DNA from: Clostridia bacterium
Lineage (GTDB): Bacteria > Bacillota > Clostridia > Oscillospirales > CAG-272
Assembly (NCBI GenBank): GCA_017517745.1
Contig: JAFWYJ010000053.1
Coordinates: 1 to 64,000 of the forward strand
Length of the DNA: 64,000 nt
Direction: 5' to 3'
A program made the translations under genes and the position numbers. Positions within the stretch are counted from its first letter, which is position 1. Every line of letters begins with the position of its first letter. The notes under the pieces are model-generated. The model saw nothing but the letters and a program-made list of their open reading frames with translations, made no database searches and was not told the DNA's origin. Of this stretch, positions 56,517-64,000 are shown in pieces.

Positions 56517-57740
56517 ATGACACTTTATGAGGATTTAAAATGGAGAGGCTTGATTCAGGATATTTCCGACAACAAGCTGATCGATAAGCTCAACGCGGGC
56601 GGCATGACCTTCTACATCGGCACCGACCCGACGGCAGACAGCCTGCATCTGGGACACTATTCGTCCTTTCTGATCACGCGCCGTCTCGCCGCTGCGGGAC
56701 ACACCCCCCTGCTTCTGGTCGGCATGGCGACCGCTCTCATCGGCGACCCTCGCGGCACCGTGGAGCGCAAGCTTTCCAACCGCAAGGAAGTAGAGCATAA
56801 CTACGAGTGCCTCAAGGCACAGCTGCAGACCATCTTCCCCTATGAGGTCGTCAATAACTACGACTGGGTGAAGGACATCAATGTCATCGAGTTTTTCCGT
56901 GATTACGGAAAATATATCAACGTCGGCTACATGCTCTCCAAGGATCTGATCCGCCGTCAGATGGAAAGCGGCATTTCCTATGCCGAATTTTCCTATATGC
57001 TGATCCAGGGCTTGGATTTCAAGCATCTGCACGAGACGCGCGGCGTCGATCTGCAGGTGGCGGGCTCCGACCAGTGGGGCAACATCACCACGGGCATCGA
57101 ACTGATCCGCAAGACCACGGGAGACGAGGTCTATGCCATGACCATGCCTCTTGTCACCGATTCTCACGGCAACAAGTTCGGAAAGAGCGAGGGCAACGCG
57201 GTTTGGCTGGATAAGAACAAGACCAGCTCCTATCAGCTCTATCAGTTTCTGCTCAACTCCGAGGACAGCATGGTCATCGAGTATCTCAAGCGTTTGACCT
57301 TCCTCTCTCGCGAGGAGATTGAGGCGATCGAGGCAGAGCACAATCAGGCACCCGAGCGCCGTCTGGCGCAGAAGAAGCTTGCCGAGGAGATCCTGCGCGA
57401 TCTGCACGGCGAGGGGGCTTACGAGTCGGCGGTCAAGATCAGCGAGCAGCTGTTTGCCGGCAACATCCGAGAGATCCCCGTCAACGACCTTTTGGCAGGA
57501 CTCAAGGACGTTCCGCACTTTGAGACCAAGGGCGGCCCGATCATGGACGTGTTGGTTTCCGCGGGCATTTGTTCTTCCAAGAGAGAGGCGCGTGAGTTTG
57601 TTTCCAACGGATCGCTGACGCTCAACGGTGAGGTGCTCAAGGCGACCGATTTTGAGGTCAACGCCGATGCTTGTCTCGGTGGCAAGTATCTCGTCGTGCG
57701 CCGCGGTAAGAAGAAGTATTATCTCGGCGAGTTGGTGTAA
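56517..57740 (+). CDS. tyrS: Tyrosyl-tRNA synthetase
   Basis: A 407-residue class I synthetase of the bacterial TyrRS type. FYIGTDPTADSLHLGHYSSF holds the HIGH-like HLGH, and KFGKSEGNAVWL holds the KMSKS-like KFGKS. The C-terminal S4 domain (ICSSKREAREFVSNGSLTLN) binds tRNA. ATG 56517 follows AGGAGAA; an upstream extension would start inside the promoter. HAD gene follows by 4 bases. Confidence 0.96.
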   Translation: MTLYEDLKWRGLIQDISDNKLIDKLNAGGMTFYIGTDPTADSLHLGHYSSFLITRRLAAAGHTPLLLVGMATALIGDPRGTVERKLSNRKEVEHNYECLKAQLQTIFPYEVVNNYDWVKDINVIEFFRDYGKYINVGYMLSKDLIRRQMESGISYAEFSYMLIQGLDFKHLHETRGVDLQVAGSDQWGNITTGIELIRKTTGDEVYAMTMPLVTDSHGNKFGKSEGNAVWLDKNKTSSYQLYQFLLNSEDSMVIEYLKRLTFLSREEIEAIEAEHNQAPERRLAQKKLAEEILRDLHGEGAYESAVKISEQLFAGNIREIPVNDLLAGLKDVPHFETKGGPIMDVLVSAGICSSKREAREFVSNGSLTLNGEVLKATDFEVNADACLGGKYLVVRRGKKKYYLGELV

Positions 57741-57744
57741 AGCG

Positions 57745-58494
57745 ATGCGCAAGCTGATCGTTTCGGATCTTGACGGAACGCTTTTGCCGTACGGTCAGGA
57801 TGCGATTTCGAAAGAGACCTTGGCATTGCTTGACGAAGCACTGAAGCGTGGGATCACGCTGGCAGTTTCTTCGGGAAGAACGGTGGAGGAGCTTTCGGCT
57901 CTTTTGCCCGAATGGAAAAAAGAGGTCTGGTTGATCGGATGTGATGGCGCGCATTATGCCAAGGACGGGCGCGATTATTATGAAAAAAAGATCTCGCACG
58001 AGGATCTGACCTTCTTTCAAAAGCAGGCAGGCGAAGATTTTTCCTTTGTTTTGCACGCCGCGCACAAAAATTTTTCGGTGGGGAAGATCCCTGCCGAGGC
58101 GGCAGAGTTTCATGCCGTTCCGATTTCCGGTGTTGATGCCGTGAGAGAAAAGATCTTCAAGGTGACCTCCTTTGGAAAACGACTTCGTTTGCCGCCCTAT
58201 TGCGGCTTGCGCATGCATTGGGACGGAGGCGAGAACGGCGTGGCGCAATACGTCAACCGCTTTGCAGACAAGGGAACGGCGCTTTCGGATCTGCAAACGC
58301 GCCTGATGCTGACCAAGTTCGACACGGTCTGCATCGGAGACAGCGGAAATGACGTCGCCATGATGCACAACGCCAAGCACGCCGTTTGCATCGGACATCG
58401 TTCGGATGCTTTGGCGGCTGCTTGCGATCTGCATTTTGAGCGGATCGAGGATGCCTTGCAAGCTCTGCTCTGCCGCGCGGATTGCGCGTTGTGA
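57745..58494 (+). CDS. Cof-type HAD phosphatase
   Basis: A 249-residue HAD hydrolase: motif I VSDLDGTLLPYG, motif II AVSSGRTVEEL, Lys loop and motif IV CIGDSGNDVAMMHNAKHAVC. The C2-type cap sits between motifs II and III. Such enzymes dephosphorylate sugar phosphates or cofactors; substrate unknown. It follows tyrS by 4 bases and is likely co-transcribed. Confidence 0.9.
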   Translation: MRKLIVSDLDGTLLPYGQDAISKETLALLDEALKRGITLAVSSGRTVEELSALLPEWKKEVWLIGCDGAHYAKDGRDYYEKKISHEDLTFFQKQAGEDFSFVLHAAHKNFSVGKIPAEAAEFHAVPISGVDAVREKIFKVTSFGKRLRLPPYCGLRMHWDGGENGVAQYVNRFADKGTALSDLQTRLMLTKFDTVCIGDSGNDVAMMHNAKHAVCIGHRSDALAAACDLHFERIEDALQALLCRADCAL

Positions 58495-58537
58495 CGGTGT
58501 TCTTTAAATGTTAAAAGTTTGTTAATAGTTTGAAATA

Positions 58538-58569
58538 ACATAGACAATCGGAAACGTCTATGTTATAAT
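58538..58569 (+). promoter_or_regulatory. Promoter with overlapping palindromic operator, capsule operon
   Basis: TAGACA (58541-58546), 17 bases, TATAAT (58564-58569). ACATAGAC (58538-58545) and GTCTATGT (58556-58563) form a perfect 8+8 inverted repeat with a 10-base gap that covers the -35 box and touches the -10. This is a good operator for a dimeric repressor. Confidence 0.75.
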
Positions 58570-58621
58570 GTAGAGTACGAGCGTGGAATTTTGTTCTTTT
58601 TTGTAGAATGGAAGGGAGAAA

Positions 58622-59350
58622 ATGATGGCGCAGTTTTTTGATTTGCATAGTCACATGCTATGCGGAGTAGACGACGGTGCCAAAACCCCGGAGGAGATGT
58701 TTGCCATGTTGGAGGCGGCATACGAGGATGGGGTTCGCGCGATTTGTTTGACTCCGCACTACTCACCGTATTTGTTCGGAGACACGTTGAAATCCTCCGC
58801 GAAATCCTTTGCGGTGCTTCGGGAATACGTTGCCCGCAACCACCCGGATATGAGGCTTTTTCTCGGTCACGAATTGGGCTATCATCACGGATGTCTTCAT
58901 GCACTTGGCGACGGAACCTGCAGGACGATTGCGGGGACGCGCTACGTGTTGATGGATTTTCCTGAAACAGTTGACTTTTTTGAACTGCGAAACGCGGTCT
59001 CTCAATTGCAACGAGAGGGATATTTTGTGATTTTGGCACACACCGAGCGATACAGATGTCTGTTCGGAAAGCTTTCATGGATCCAAGAATTTGTGGAAAC
59101 AGGCGGTGTTGTGCAGGTGAATGCGTCCTCTGTCAATGCAGGCTGGGGAAAGGCTTGCGCCGGTCAGGCAAAAAAGTTGATTCGGAAGGGCTTGGTTCAC
59201 CTCATTTCCTCGGATGCGCACAATATGACGTCGCGTCCGCCGCAGATGTCGGTTTGCATGGGCTTTTTGCAAAAGCATTGCGATCCGCAAACGGTCAGGG
59301 ACCTGACGTGGAATCACGCGTGTCGAATCGTTCGGGACGAGGTCATTTGA
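58622..59350 (+). CDS. cpsB: CpsB/YwqE-type PHP-family protein tyrosine phosphatase
   Basis: A 242-residue metal-dependent phosphatase. FDLHSHMLCGVDDGAKTPEE holds the D-x-H-x-H metal motif; TPHYSPYLF, GHELGYHHG, ILAHTERY and LISSDAHNM supply the other ligands. It dephosphorylates the bacterial tyrosine kinase CpsD in exopolysaccharide control. Two adjacent ATGs (58622, 58625) are possible; GAAGGGAG fits either. First gene of the cpsB-cpsC-cpsD unit, with no glycosyltransferases in view. Confidence 0.92.
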   Translation: MMAQFFDLHSHMLCGVDDGAKTPEEMFAMLEAAYEDGVRAICLTPHYSPYLFGDTLKSSAKSFAVLREYVARNHPDMRLFLGHELGYHHGCLHALGDGTCRTIAGTRYVLMDFPETVDFFELRNAVSQLQREGYFVILAHTERYRCLFGKLSWIQEFVETGGVVQVNASSVNAGWGKACAGQAKKLIRKGLVHLISSDAHNMTSRPPQMSVCMGFLQKHCDPQTVRDLTWNHACRIVRDEVI

Positions 59351-59423
59351 ATCGATCCATCATGAAAATTCAAGCTCCTTGCTGTAAACGGGAGAGCGAA
59401 AGAAAGGGTAAGGAATCATTATT

Positions 59424-60200
59424 ATGGAAGAAGAAAAGAAGCACTCCGAGATCGGCTTGGCCGAGCTTTGGAACATTTTTAAACGCTGTTGGTGGCTGAT
59501 GCTGATCGTCATTGTTATCGTCGCCTCCTCGGTTTATATTGCTTTGAACGTGACACATAAGGACCAATATACCGCGACGATCACGATCTGGGCGATGCGT
59601 ATGCCCGACGGAAAGGGTACCGTTTCCACGCAGGACGTTTCGATCGCAACCTACTTGATCAATGACTACATGCTCTTGATCAAGAGCGACAAGATTGTGG
59701 ACGATGTCATCAGAGCGCAAAACTTGGCGAACGTTTCGGTCAAACAGCTTTCGTCCATGGCTTCGGTGAAAAACGAAATGGGAACGCGTGTGATGTATCT
59801 GTCTGTGACCACCGGTTCTCCGAAATCCGCGCAAATGATCGCCAATACGTGGGGAACGATTTTCTGCGACTATATCAATGAAACGATGGGTGAGGACATG
59901 GTCAAGCAGGTGGTTGATGCGAGCTTGCCCAAAGCACCTTCCAATCCCATTTCCTTGCTGAGAGTGCTTTTGATCGCGTTTGTTGCCGGATTTGCGGTTT
60001 ACGGACTGTATTTTGTCCGCTTCATTCTGGACGACAAGATCAGTTCTCCCGATGACGTGGAAAAGCACTTGGGACTCAATGTTTTGGGATCGATTCCCGA
60101 CAAGAACTCTTTGCGCCGCAGACGGAACAAGGAAGAATATTACTATAACTATGGTTCAAGCTACGGTTACGGGCGAGGCCGCGGTGCCAGGAAGTCGTAA
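59424..60200 (+). CDS. cpsC: CpsC-type polysaccharide co-polymerase (Wzz domain)
   Basis: A 258-residue protein with two membrane segments (CWWLMLIVIVIVASSVYIAL near 22-42 and LLRVLLIAFVAGFAVYGLYF near 175-195) and an outer Wzz domain between them. The proline-rich ALPKAPSNP-like stretch before segment 2 is here SLPKAPSNPIS. A cytoplasmic tail rich in Arg, Tyr and Gly (EEYYYNYGSSYGYGRGRGAR) follows. CpsC activates the kinase CpsD and sets chain length. The YYYNYGSSYGYG tail is unusual and could be a phosphorylation target. Confidence 0.9.
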   Translation: MEEEKKHSEIGLAELWNIFKRCWWLMLIVIVIVASSVYIALNVTHKDQYTATITIWAMRMPDGKGTVSTQDVSIATYLINDYMLLIKSDKIVDDVIRAQNLANVSVKQLSSMASVKNEMGTRVMYLSVTTGSPKSAQMIANTWGTIFCDYINETMGEDMVKQVVDASLPKAPSNPISLLRVLLIAFVAGFAVYGLYFVRFILDDKISSPDDVEKHLGLNVLGSIPDKNSLRRRRNKEEYYYNYGSSYGYGRGRGARKS

Positions 60201-60209
60201 GGAGTGAGG

Positions 60210-60992
60210 ATGCCAATGAAAAAAATTGAATTATTGCTTGAAGAGCAACAGAATTATTTTATGCGCGAGTCGTTTAACACCCTGCGCACCAACATCCTGT
60301 TTTCCGGAAAAAACGTCAAGACCATCATCATCACCAGCTGCATGGCACACGAGGGAAAGACCACGGTCACCTTTGAAACCGCGCGCAACCTTGCGGAAAG
60401 CGGCAAGAAGGTTCTCTTGGTGGATGCCGATTTGCGCAAGTCTGTGATGGTGTCGAGATACACGAAGGTGCGCGGAATCGCAGGCCTTTCTCAGGTCCTT
60501 TCCGGTCAGGTGTCGATCAACGATGCCATTTGCAAGACACAGATCGAGGGCTTTGACATTGTTTTTGCAGGTCCTTATCCGCCCAACCCCACCGAGTTGG
60601 TGGGAAGCCCCATCTTCAAGGAAATTTTGGACGAAAAGCGCGAGCAGTATGACTATATTCTCGTCGACGCGGCCCCCTTGGGACTCGTGATTGATGCGGC
60701 GGTGATGGCAAGCGTTTGCGACGGCGCAATTCTGGTTTTGAACGCGGGTTCGATCAAATATCGCTTTGCGCAGAGCGTCAAGCAACAGTTGCAGAAGAGC
60801 GGATGCAAGATCTTGGGCGCTGTTTTGAATCAGGTCAATCACAAAAACATGACCGGTTCCGATTATTATGCGCAGACAGGCATCCGATCCGAAATGATCC
60901 ATGACGGCGCAGAAGCGGACCGCGCGGCTGCACCGGCACGCCAACAGGCGCGTTCTGCTGCTCCGACCAAAAAATCCGGTGACTCTCAATAA
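60210..60992 (+). CDS. cpsD: CpsD/CapB-type bacterial tyrosine kinase
   Basis: A 260-residue BY-kinase. Walker A is SCMAHEGKTTVTF, Walker A' is VLLVDADLRKS and Walker B is YILVDAAPLGLVID (DAAP instead of the common DTPP). The N-terminal RESFNTLRTNI segment contacts the neighbouring subunit. The C-terminus has only one YY pair (GSDYYAQTG) and an Ala/Arg tail, without the usual tyrosine cluster. ATG 60210 follows AAGGAG; ATG 60216 or GTG 60204 are possible. Starts 10 bases after cpsC. Confidence 0.92.
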   Translation: MPMKKIELLLEEQQNYFMRESFNTLRTNILFSGKNVKTIIITSCMAHEGKTTVTFETARNLAESGKKVLLVDADLRKSVMVSRYTKVRGIAGLSQVLSGQVSINDAICKTQIEGFDIVFAGPYPPNPTELVGSPIFKEILDEKREQYDYILVDAAPLGLVIDAAVMASVCDGAILVLNAGSIKYRFAQSVKQQLQKSGCKILGAVLNQVNHKNMTGSDYYAQTGIRSEMIHDGAEADRAAAPARQQARSAAPTKKSGDSQ

Positions 60993-61001
60993 AATCCAAA
61001 G

Positions 61002-61036
61002 GCTGCCTCAAATGCAAATTTGAGGCGGCTTTTTTC
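61002..61036 (+). terminator. Terminator of the cps unit
   Basis: GCTGCCTCAAAT pairs with ATTTGAGGCGGC (one G-T), followed by TTTTTTC. Confidence 0.85.
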
Positions 61037-61078
61037 TTTGCAAATTCAGATTTCGGGGAGGATATTTCGGCGGCGGTA

Positions 61079-61107
61079 TTGACAGAAATATAAAATCATG
61101 CTATAAT
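61079..61107 (+). promoter_or_regulatory. Promoter of cysK
   Basis: TTGACA (61079-61084), 17 bases, TATAAT (61102-61107). Confidence 0.8.
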
Positions 61108-61163
61108 AAAAAGGTAAAAATGCTTGCCGATCAAGCAAATGATGTTCCGAAAGGAGTCGTTTT

Positions 61164-62093
61164 ATGATATACCGTCATATTGAGGAATTGATTGGCAGAA
61201 CACCTCTGTTTCTGCCGCAAAAATATAATCGGGAGCAGTGCCGTCACGCACGCGTTCTGTGCAAATTGGAGGGTATGAACCCCGCGGGGAGCGCCAAGGA
61301 TCGCGTCGCGCTGTTCATGCTGGATGATGCCGAGAAAAAGGGGATTCTTTCCGCAGGAGCTACGGTCATTGAGCCGACCAGCGGGAATACGGGGATCGGT
61401 CTTGCCGCGGTTTGCGCGGCACGCGGTTACCGTCTGATTTTGACCATGCCCGACACGATGAGCGTGGAGCGCAGAAAGCTGCTCGCTGCCTACGGTGCCA
61501 CGATCGTGCTGACGCCCGGTGCGGAGGGAATGCAGGGTGCCGTCGCAAAGGCGCGCGCACTGTCGGAAGAGATTCCGGGAAGCATCATCCCTTCTCAATT
61601 TGATAATCCCGCCAACCCTGCGGCGCATTACGCTACCACGGGTCCCGAAATTTGGGCGGATTGCGAAGGACGGGTGGATTTTTTGGTTGCCGGTGTGGGA
61701 ACGGGCGGAACCATCAGCGGAATCGGAAAATATCTCAAAGAGCAATCCCCCGCATGCCGCGTGGTCGCGGTGGAGCCGTCATCGTCGCCCTTGATTTCGA
61801 AGGGCGTGGCGGGTGCGCACGGTTTGCAGGGCATCGGCGCGAATTTTATTCCCGAAAATCTCGATCTTTCGCTGATTGATGAAACACTTTGTGTCACGGA
61901 AGAGGAGGCATATTTGGCGGCGCGCAGACTTGCCGATCTTGAGGGGCTGCTTTGCGGAATCACCTCGGGTGCTGCTCTGCATGCGGCAACATTGCTTGCC
62001 AACCGTTCCGAAAACGAAGGAAAAACGATTGTGGCGATCCTTCCGGATACGGGAGAACGGTATCTCTCGACACCGCTGTTTGAAAGACATTGA
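61164..62093 (+). CDS. cysK: Cysteine synthase (O-acetylserine sulfhydrylase)
   Basis: A 309-residue fold-type II PLP enzyme. PLP lysine K45 in GMNPAGSAKDR, substrate loop PTSGNTGIG, phosphate-binding GVGTGGTISGIG and the C-terminal GITSGAA. It makes cysteine from O-acetylserine and sulfide. The family's usual N-P-x-G-S-x-K-D-R is kept. GAAAGGAG precedes the ATG. No cysE is in view. Confidence 0.94.
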   Translation: MIYRHIEELIGRTPLFLPQKYNREQCRHARVLCKLEGMNPAGSAKDRVALFMLDDAEKKGILSAGATVIEPTSGNTGIGLAAVCAARGYRLILTMPDTMSVERRKLLAAYGATIVLTPGAEGMQGAVAKARALSEEIPGSIIPSQFDNPANPAAHYATTGPEIWADCEGRVDFLVAGVGTGGTISGIGKYLKEQSPACRVVAVEPSSSPLISKGVAGAHGLQGIGANFIPENLDLSLIDETLCVTEEEAYLAARRLADLEGLLCGITSGAALHAATLLANRSENEGKTIVAILPDTGERYLSTPLFERH

Positions 62094-62135
62094 AATCATC
62101 AAAAGCCCGGAAGGGATCGGAAAGGAGGCATACCG

Positions 62136-62726
62136 ATGGAACGAAATCTGGAGCAAACGGTTGCTCTGAATCTTGCGGAGCTGCGCCGCGCCAAGGGATG
62201 GACACAGGCGGAGCTGGCGGAAAAAATCAATTATTCGGACAAATCGGTGTCCAAGTGGGAACGCGGTGAAGGCTTGCCCGATCTGAAGGTCCTGATGCAG
62301 CTCGCCGAGCTTTACGGCGTGACCTTGGATGCGCTTGTGACGGAGGGGGCTGCCGAAAAAAGCCTTGCCGCGGTTGAAATTCCGCGTCGGCAACGCGTGG
62401 GATTTCGCGTTGTGATGGAGCTTTTGGCAATTTCGTTGGTGTTTTTGCTGGCGACGGTGTTTTACGTCGTCGTCGCGACCTATTGGCACAAGCATTTTTG
62501 GACGGGGTTCGTCTGGGCGTTGCCGATCTCCTTTTTCTTGGTGACGCTGTTTAATATGCGATGGAAATATCGCGCGTGTGCCGTTGTGTTTGCATCTCTC
62601 TTCGCATGGACACTGCTCGCGGCACTCTATTTGCAATTCTTGCGTTATAATGCATGGGTGCTGTTTTTGATCGGCATTCCCGCGCAGGCCGCGATCGTGC
62701 TTTTGGCACAGGTGCGAAAAAAATAA
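62136..62726 (+). CDS. Xre-type HTH protein with membrane domain
   Basis: A 196-residue protein: Xre HTH at 8-65 (LAELRRAKGWTQAELAEKIN, YSDKSVSKWERGEGLPDLKV) and four membrane segments from 88 (VVMELLAISLVFLLATVFYV; FVWALPISFFLVTLF; CAVVFASLFAWTLLAALYLQ; VLFLIGIPAQAAIVLLAQV). The membrane part probably senses an envelope or ion signal. GAAAGGAGG precedes the start. Common in Clostridia; targets unknown. Confidence 0.88.
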   Translation: MERNLEQTVALNLAELRRAKGWTQAELAEKINYSDKSVSKWERGEGLPDLKVLMQLAELYGVTLDALVTEGAAEKSLAAVEIPRRQRVGFRVVMELLAISLVFLLATVFYVVVATYWHKHFWTGFVWALPISFFLVTLFNMRWKYRACAVVFASLFAWTLLAALYLQFLRYNAWVLFLIGIPAQAAIVLLAQVRKK

Positions 62727-62759
62727 AACCGATTTCGAAGAGAAAAGGAGATTACGGAT

Positions 62760-64000
62760 ATGAACCAATCAACCAACGGTCAGTGGCTTTTGAAGGCGCC
62801 CGCGTACGATGGCGGTGTGCTTTCCGAGAAGGATTTTAATATCGGCTACGGAAAAAGCATTCAGGAGGACACGCAGATCTCCCGCATGCAGCTGGTGGCA
62901 GACACCAACGAGGTCGAATACCTTGCCTATCTTGCAAAGCTGGAGAAGGCGGGTTACAAGAAGATTTTTGAGAATCGTGTCGAACAGAACCAATTTGCGC
63001 AATTCGTTTGCGATGATTGCACGCTCTACGTTTATTTCGTTGGCAGATATGCCGAGGTTCGCGTGATCGAGGACCGCGTCAGCACGCCGATCGATCAATT
63101 TGGCTACGCTTTGCCCGAGGGAGAGGGCAGAGATACCACCGTCATTTATCAGTACGGTATGATGTACGTTCCCGAGCAGATCGAGCCGGGACGCTTCCTT
63201 CGCAAGCATCAGGCGGCAGGAATGTTTTACATCATCCGTCTTGCCGACAGCCGTCTGATCCTGATCGACGGCGGCTGGGAATCGCAGTCGACCGAAAAGT
63301 CGGTTCCCGAGGCACTCAAGTTCCTCTACGAGATCAGCGGAACGCCCGCGGGTGAGAAGGTCAAGATCGCCGCAGTGATCATCACGCACCCCCACGGCGA
63401 CCACAAGCAGTTCACGCACGATCTGATCAAGCATCACAGCGATTGCCTTGATATTGAACGCTTCTGCTATAATATTGCGTCCTTCCAGAACATCGGCGGA
63501 CACAACCCGACTTATCCCGATTTCGGTGCGCTGGTTTGCGAAAAATATCCCAACGCGCTCTTCCTCAAGCCCCACACGGGACAGAGCTTCATGCTTGGAG
63601 ACATGAAGATCGACGTGATGTTCACGCACGAGGATATGGTGACGGCGGACAAGGCGGTGCTGTCGATTCGCGAGGTGAATAACACCTCCGTTATCATGAA
63701 ATTCACGATCCACGGCAAAAAGTTCATGTTGCTGGGTGATACCGGAACGAACGTCCAGAACGACGCTTATCCCATTGTGGAAAGCATTCGTTTGGAAACG
63801 CGCTTCCTCGGCATGTACCGTGATAAGCCCGGCTCGTATGCGCCGCTGGTCAGTGACATGGTGCAGGTTGCGCACCATGCGATCAACTACAAAATAGGGG
63901 ACTATTACCACGCCATTCGCGCGCGTTACGCGATGATCCCCGGCTTTGATATGGCATACGAGGAGCAGCCCTCCAGTTATTTCTATCGCGTGATCCATCA
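62760..64000 (+). CDS. Metallo-beta-lactamase-fold hydrolase, cut by window edge
   Basis: At least 413 residues visible. After an N-terminal domain of ~150 residues, the MBL fold starts near YIIRLADSRLILIDGGWESQ and holds the zinc motif THPHGDH (near residue 210), a later Asp in LLGDTGTN and His in VAHHAINY. AAAAGGAG precedes ATG 62760. Its substrate is unknown; the large N-domain is unlike simple lactonases. The C-terminus lies outside the window. Confidence 0.85.
   Translation, partial: MNQSTNGQWLLKAPAYDGGVLSEKDFNIGYGKSIQEDTQISRMQLVADTNEVEYLAYLAKLEKAGYKKIFENRVEQNQFAQFVCDDCTLYVYFVGRYAEVRVIEDRVSTPIDQFGYALPEGEGRDTTVIYQYGMMYVPEQIEPGRFLRKHQAAGMFYIIRLADSRLILIDGGWESQSTEKSVPEALKFLYEISGTPAGEKVKIAAVIITHPHGDHKQFTHDLIKHHSDCLDIERFCYNIASFQNIGGHNPTYPDFGALVCEKYPNALFLKPHTGQSFMLGDMKIDVMFTHEDMVTADKAVLSIREVNNTSVIMKFTIHGKKFMLLGDTGTNVQNDAYPIVESIRLETRFLGMYRDKPGSYAPLVSDMVQVAHHAINYKIGDYYHAIRARYAMIPGFDMAYEEQPSSYFYRVIH

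Overview
The window looks like a chromosomal segment of an uncultured gut-type Clostridia bacterium (Firmicutes). Supporting signs are the six-cysteine SCIFF peptide with its radical SAM maturase, Tn916-type element genes, strong Shine-Dalgarno sites, many intrinsic terminators, and sigma-A promoters of the form TTGACA-N17-TATAAT. No 16S gene is present, so nothing below class level can be claimed. All functions are predictions read from sequence.

Layout. (1) 1-2.9 kb: the 5' part of an iron-dependent alcohol dehydrogenase, a LysR regulator, a broken nadA (quinolinate synthase) and a well-conserved TPP riboswitch with its own terminator but no thiamine gene behind it. (2) 2.9-9.26 kb: the regulation and recombination end of a Tn916-like integrative element (cysteine-rich KTR protein, orphan response regulator, Xre regulator, sigma-like and HTH proteins, integrase, excisionase-like protein), then a second, convergent tyrosine integrase next to tRNA-Pro(GGG). 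No conjugation genes are in view. (3) 9.5-14.1 kb: a BspA-type leucine-rich surface protein and a PocR/AraC-led operon of flavin enzymes with a tyrosine phosphatase. (4) 14.3-18.2 kb: an EamA transporter, then the SCIFF peptide, its maturase and a translationally coupled PLP decarboxylase. (5) 18.2-21.8 kb: a membrane protein bounded by inverted repeats, a MITE, an ABC exporter, tRNA-Leu and initiator tRNA-Met. (6) 22.1-27.2 kb: an AraC regulator divergent from a glycyl radical enzyme, its activase, a zinc alcohol dehydrogenase and a broken SASA-type esterase.

(7) 27.2-35.3 kb is the strangest part. Three modules share a promoter, a leader and the same first gene (intact, then stop-interrupted, then deleted), each followed by a different membrane protein gene. 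They are separated by arrays of small hairpins and by MITEs. Next come two unrelated ORFs of unknown function, each driven by a copy of the same ~158-bp promoter unit, with a serine recombinase fragment between them. This is the best candidate for something undescribed.

(8) 35.3-64 kb is mostly core-like chromosome: DUF554, an FAD oxidoreductase with a divergent AraC regulator, a frameshifted remnant, an iron alcohol dehydrogenase, small membrane proteins, a ROK kinase, HAD phosphatases, a VanY-type carboxypeptidase, an ECF sigma/anti-sigma operon with VWA and DUF4349 lipoproteins, mutY, a 1551-residue secreted protein with two tandem endonuclease/exonuclease/phosphatase modules, tyrS, a CpsB-CpsC-CpsD exopolysaccharide control operon behind a palindromic operator, cysK, an Xre-membrane protein and a cut metallo-beta-lactamase-fold gene.
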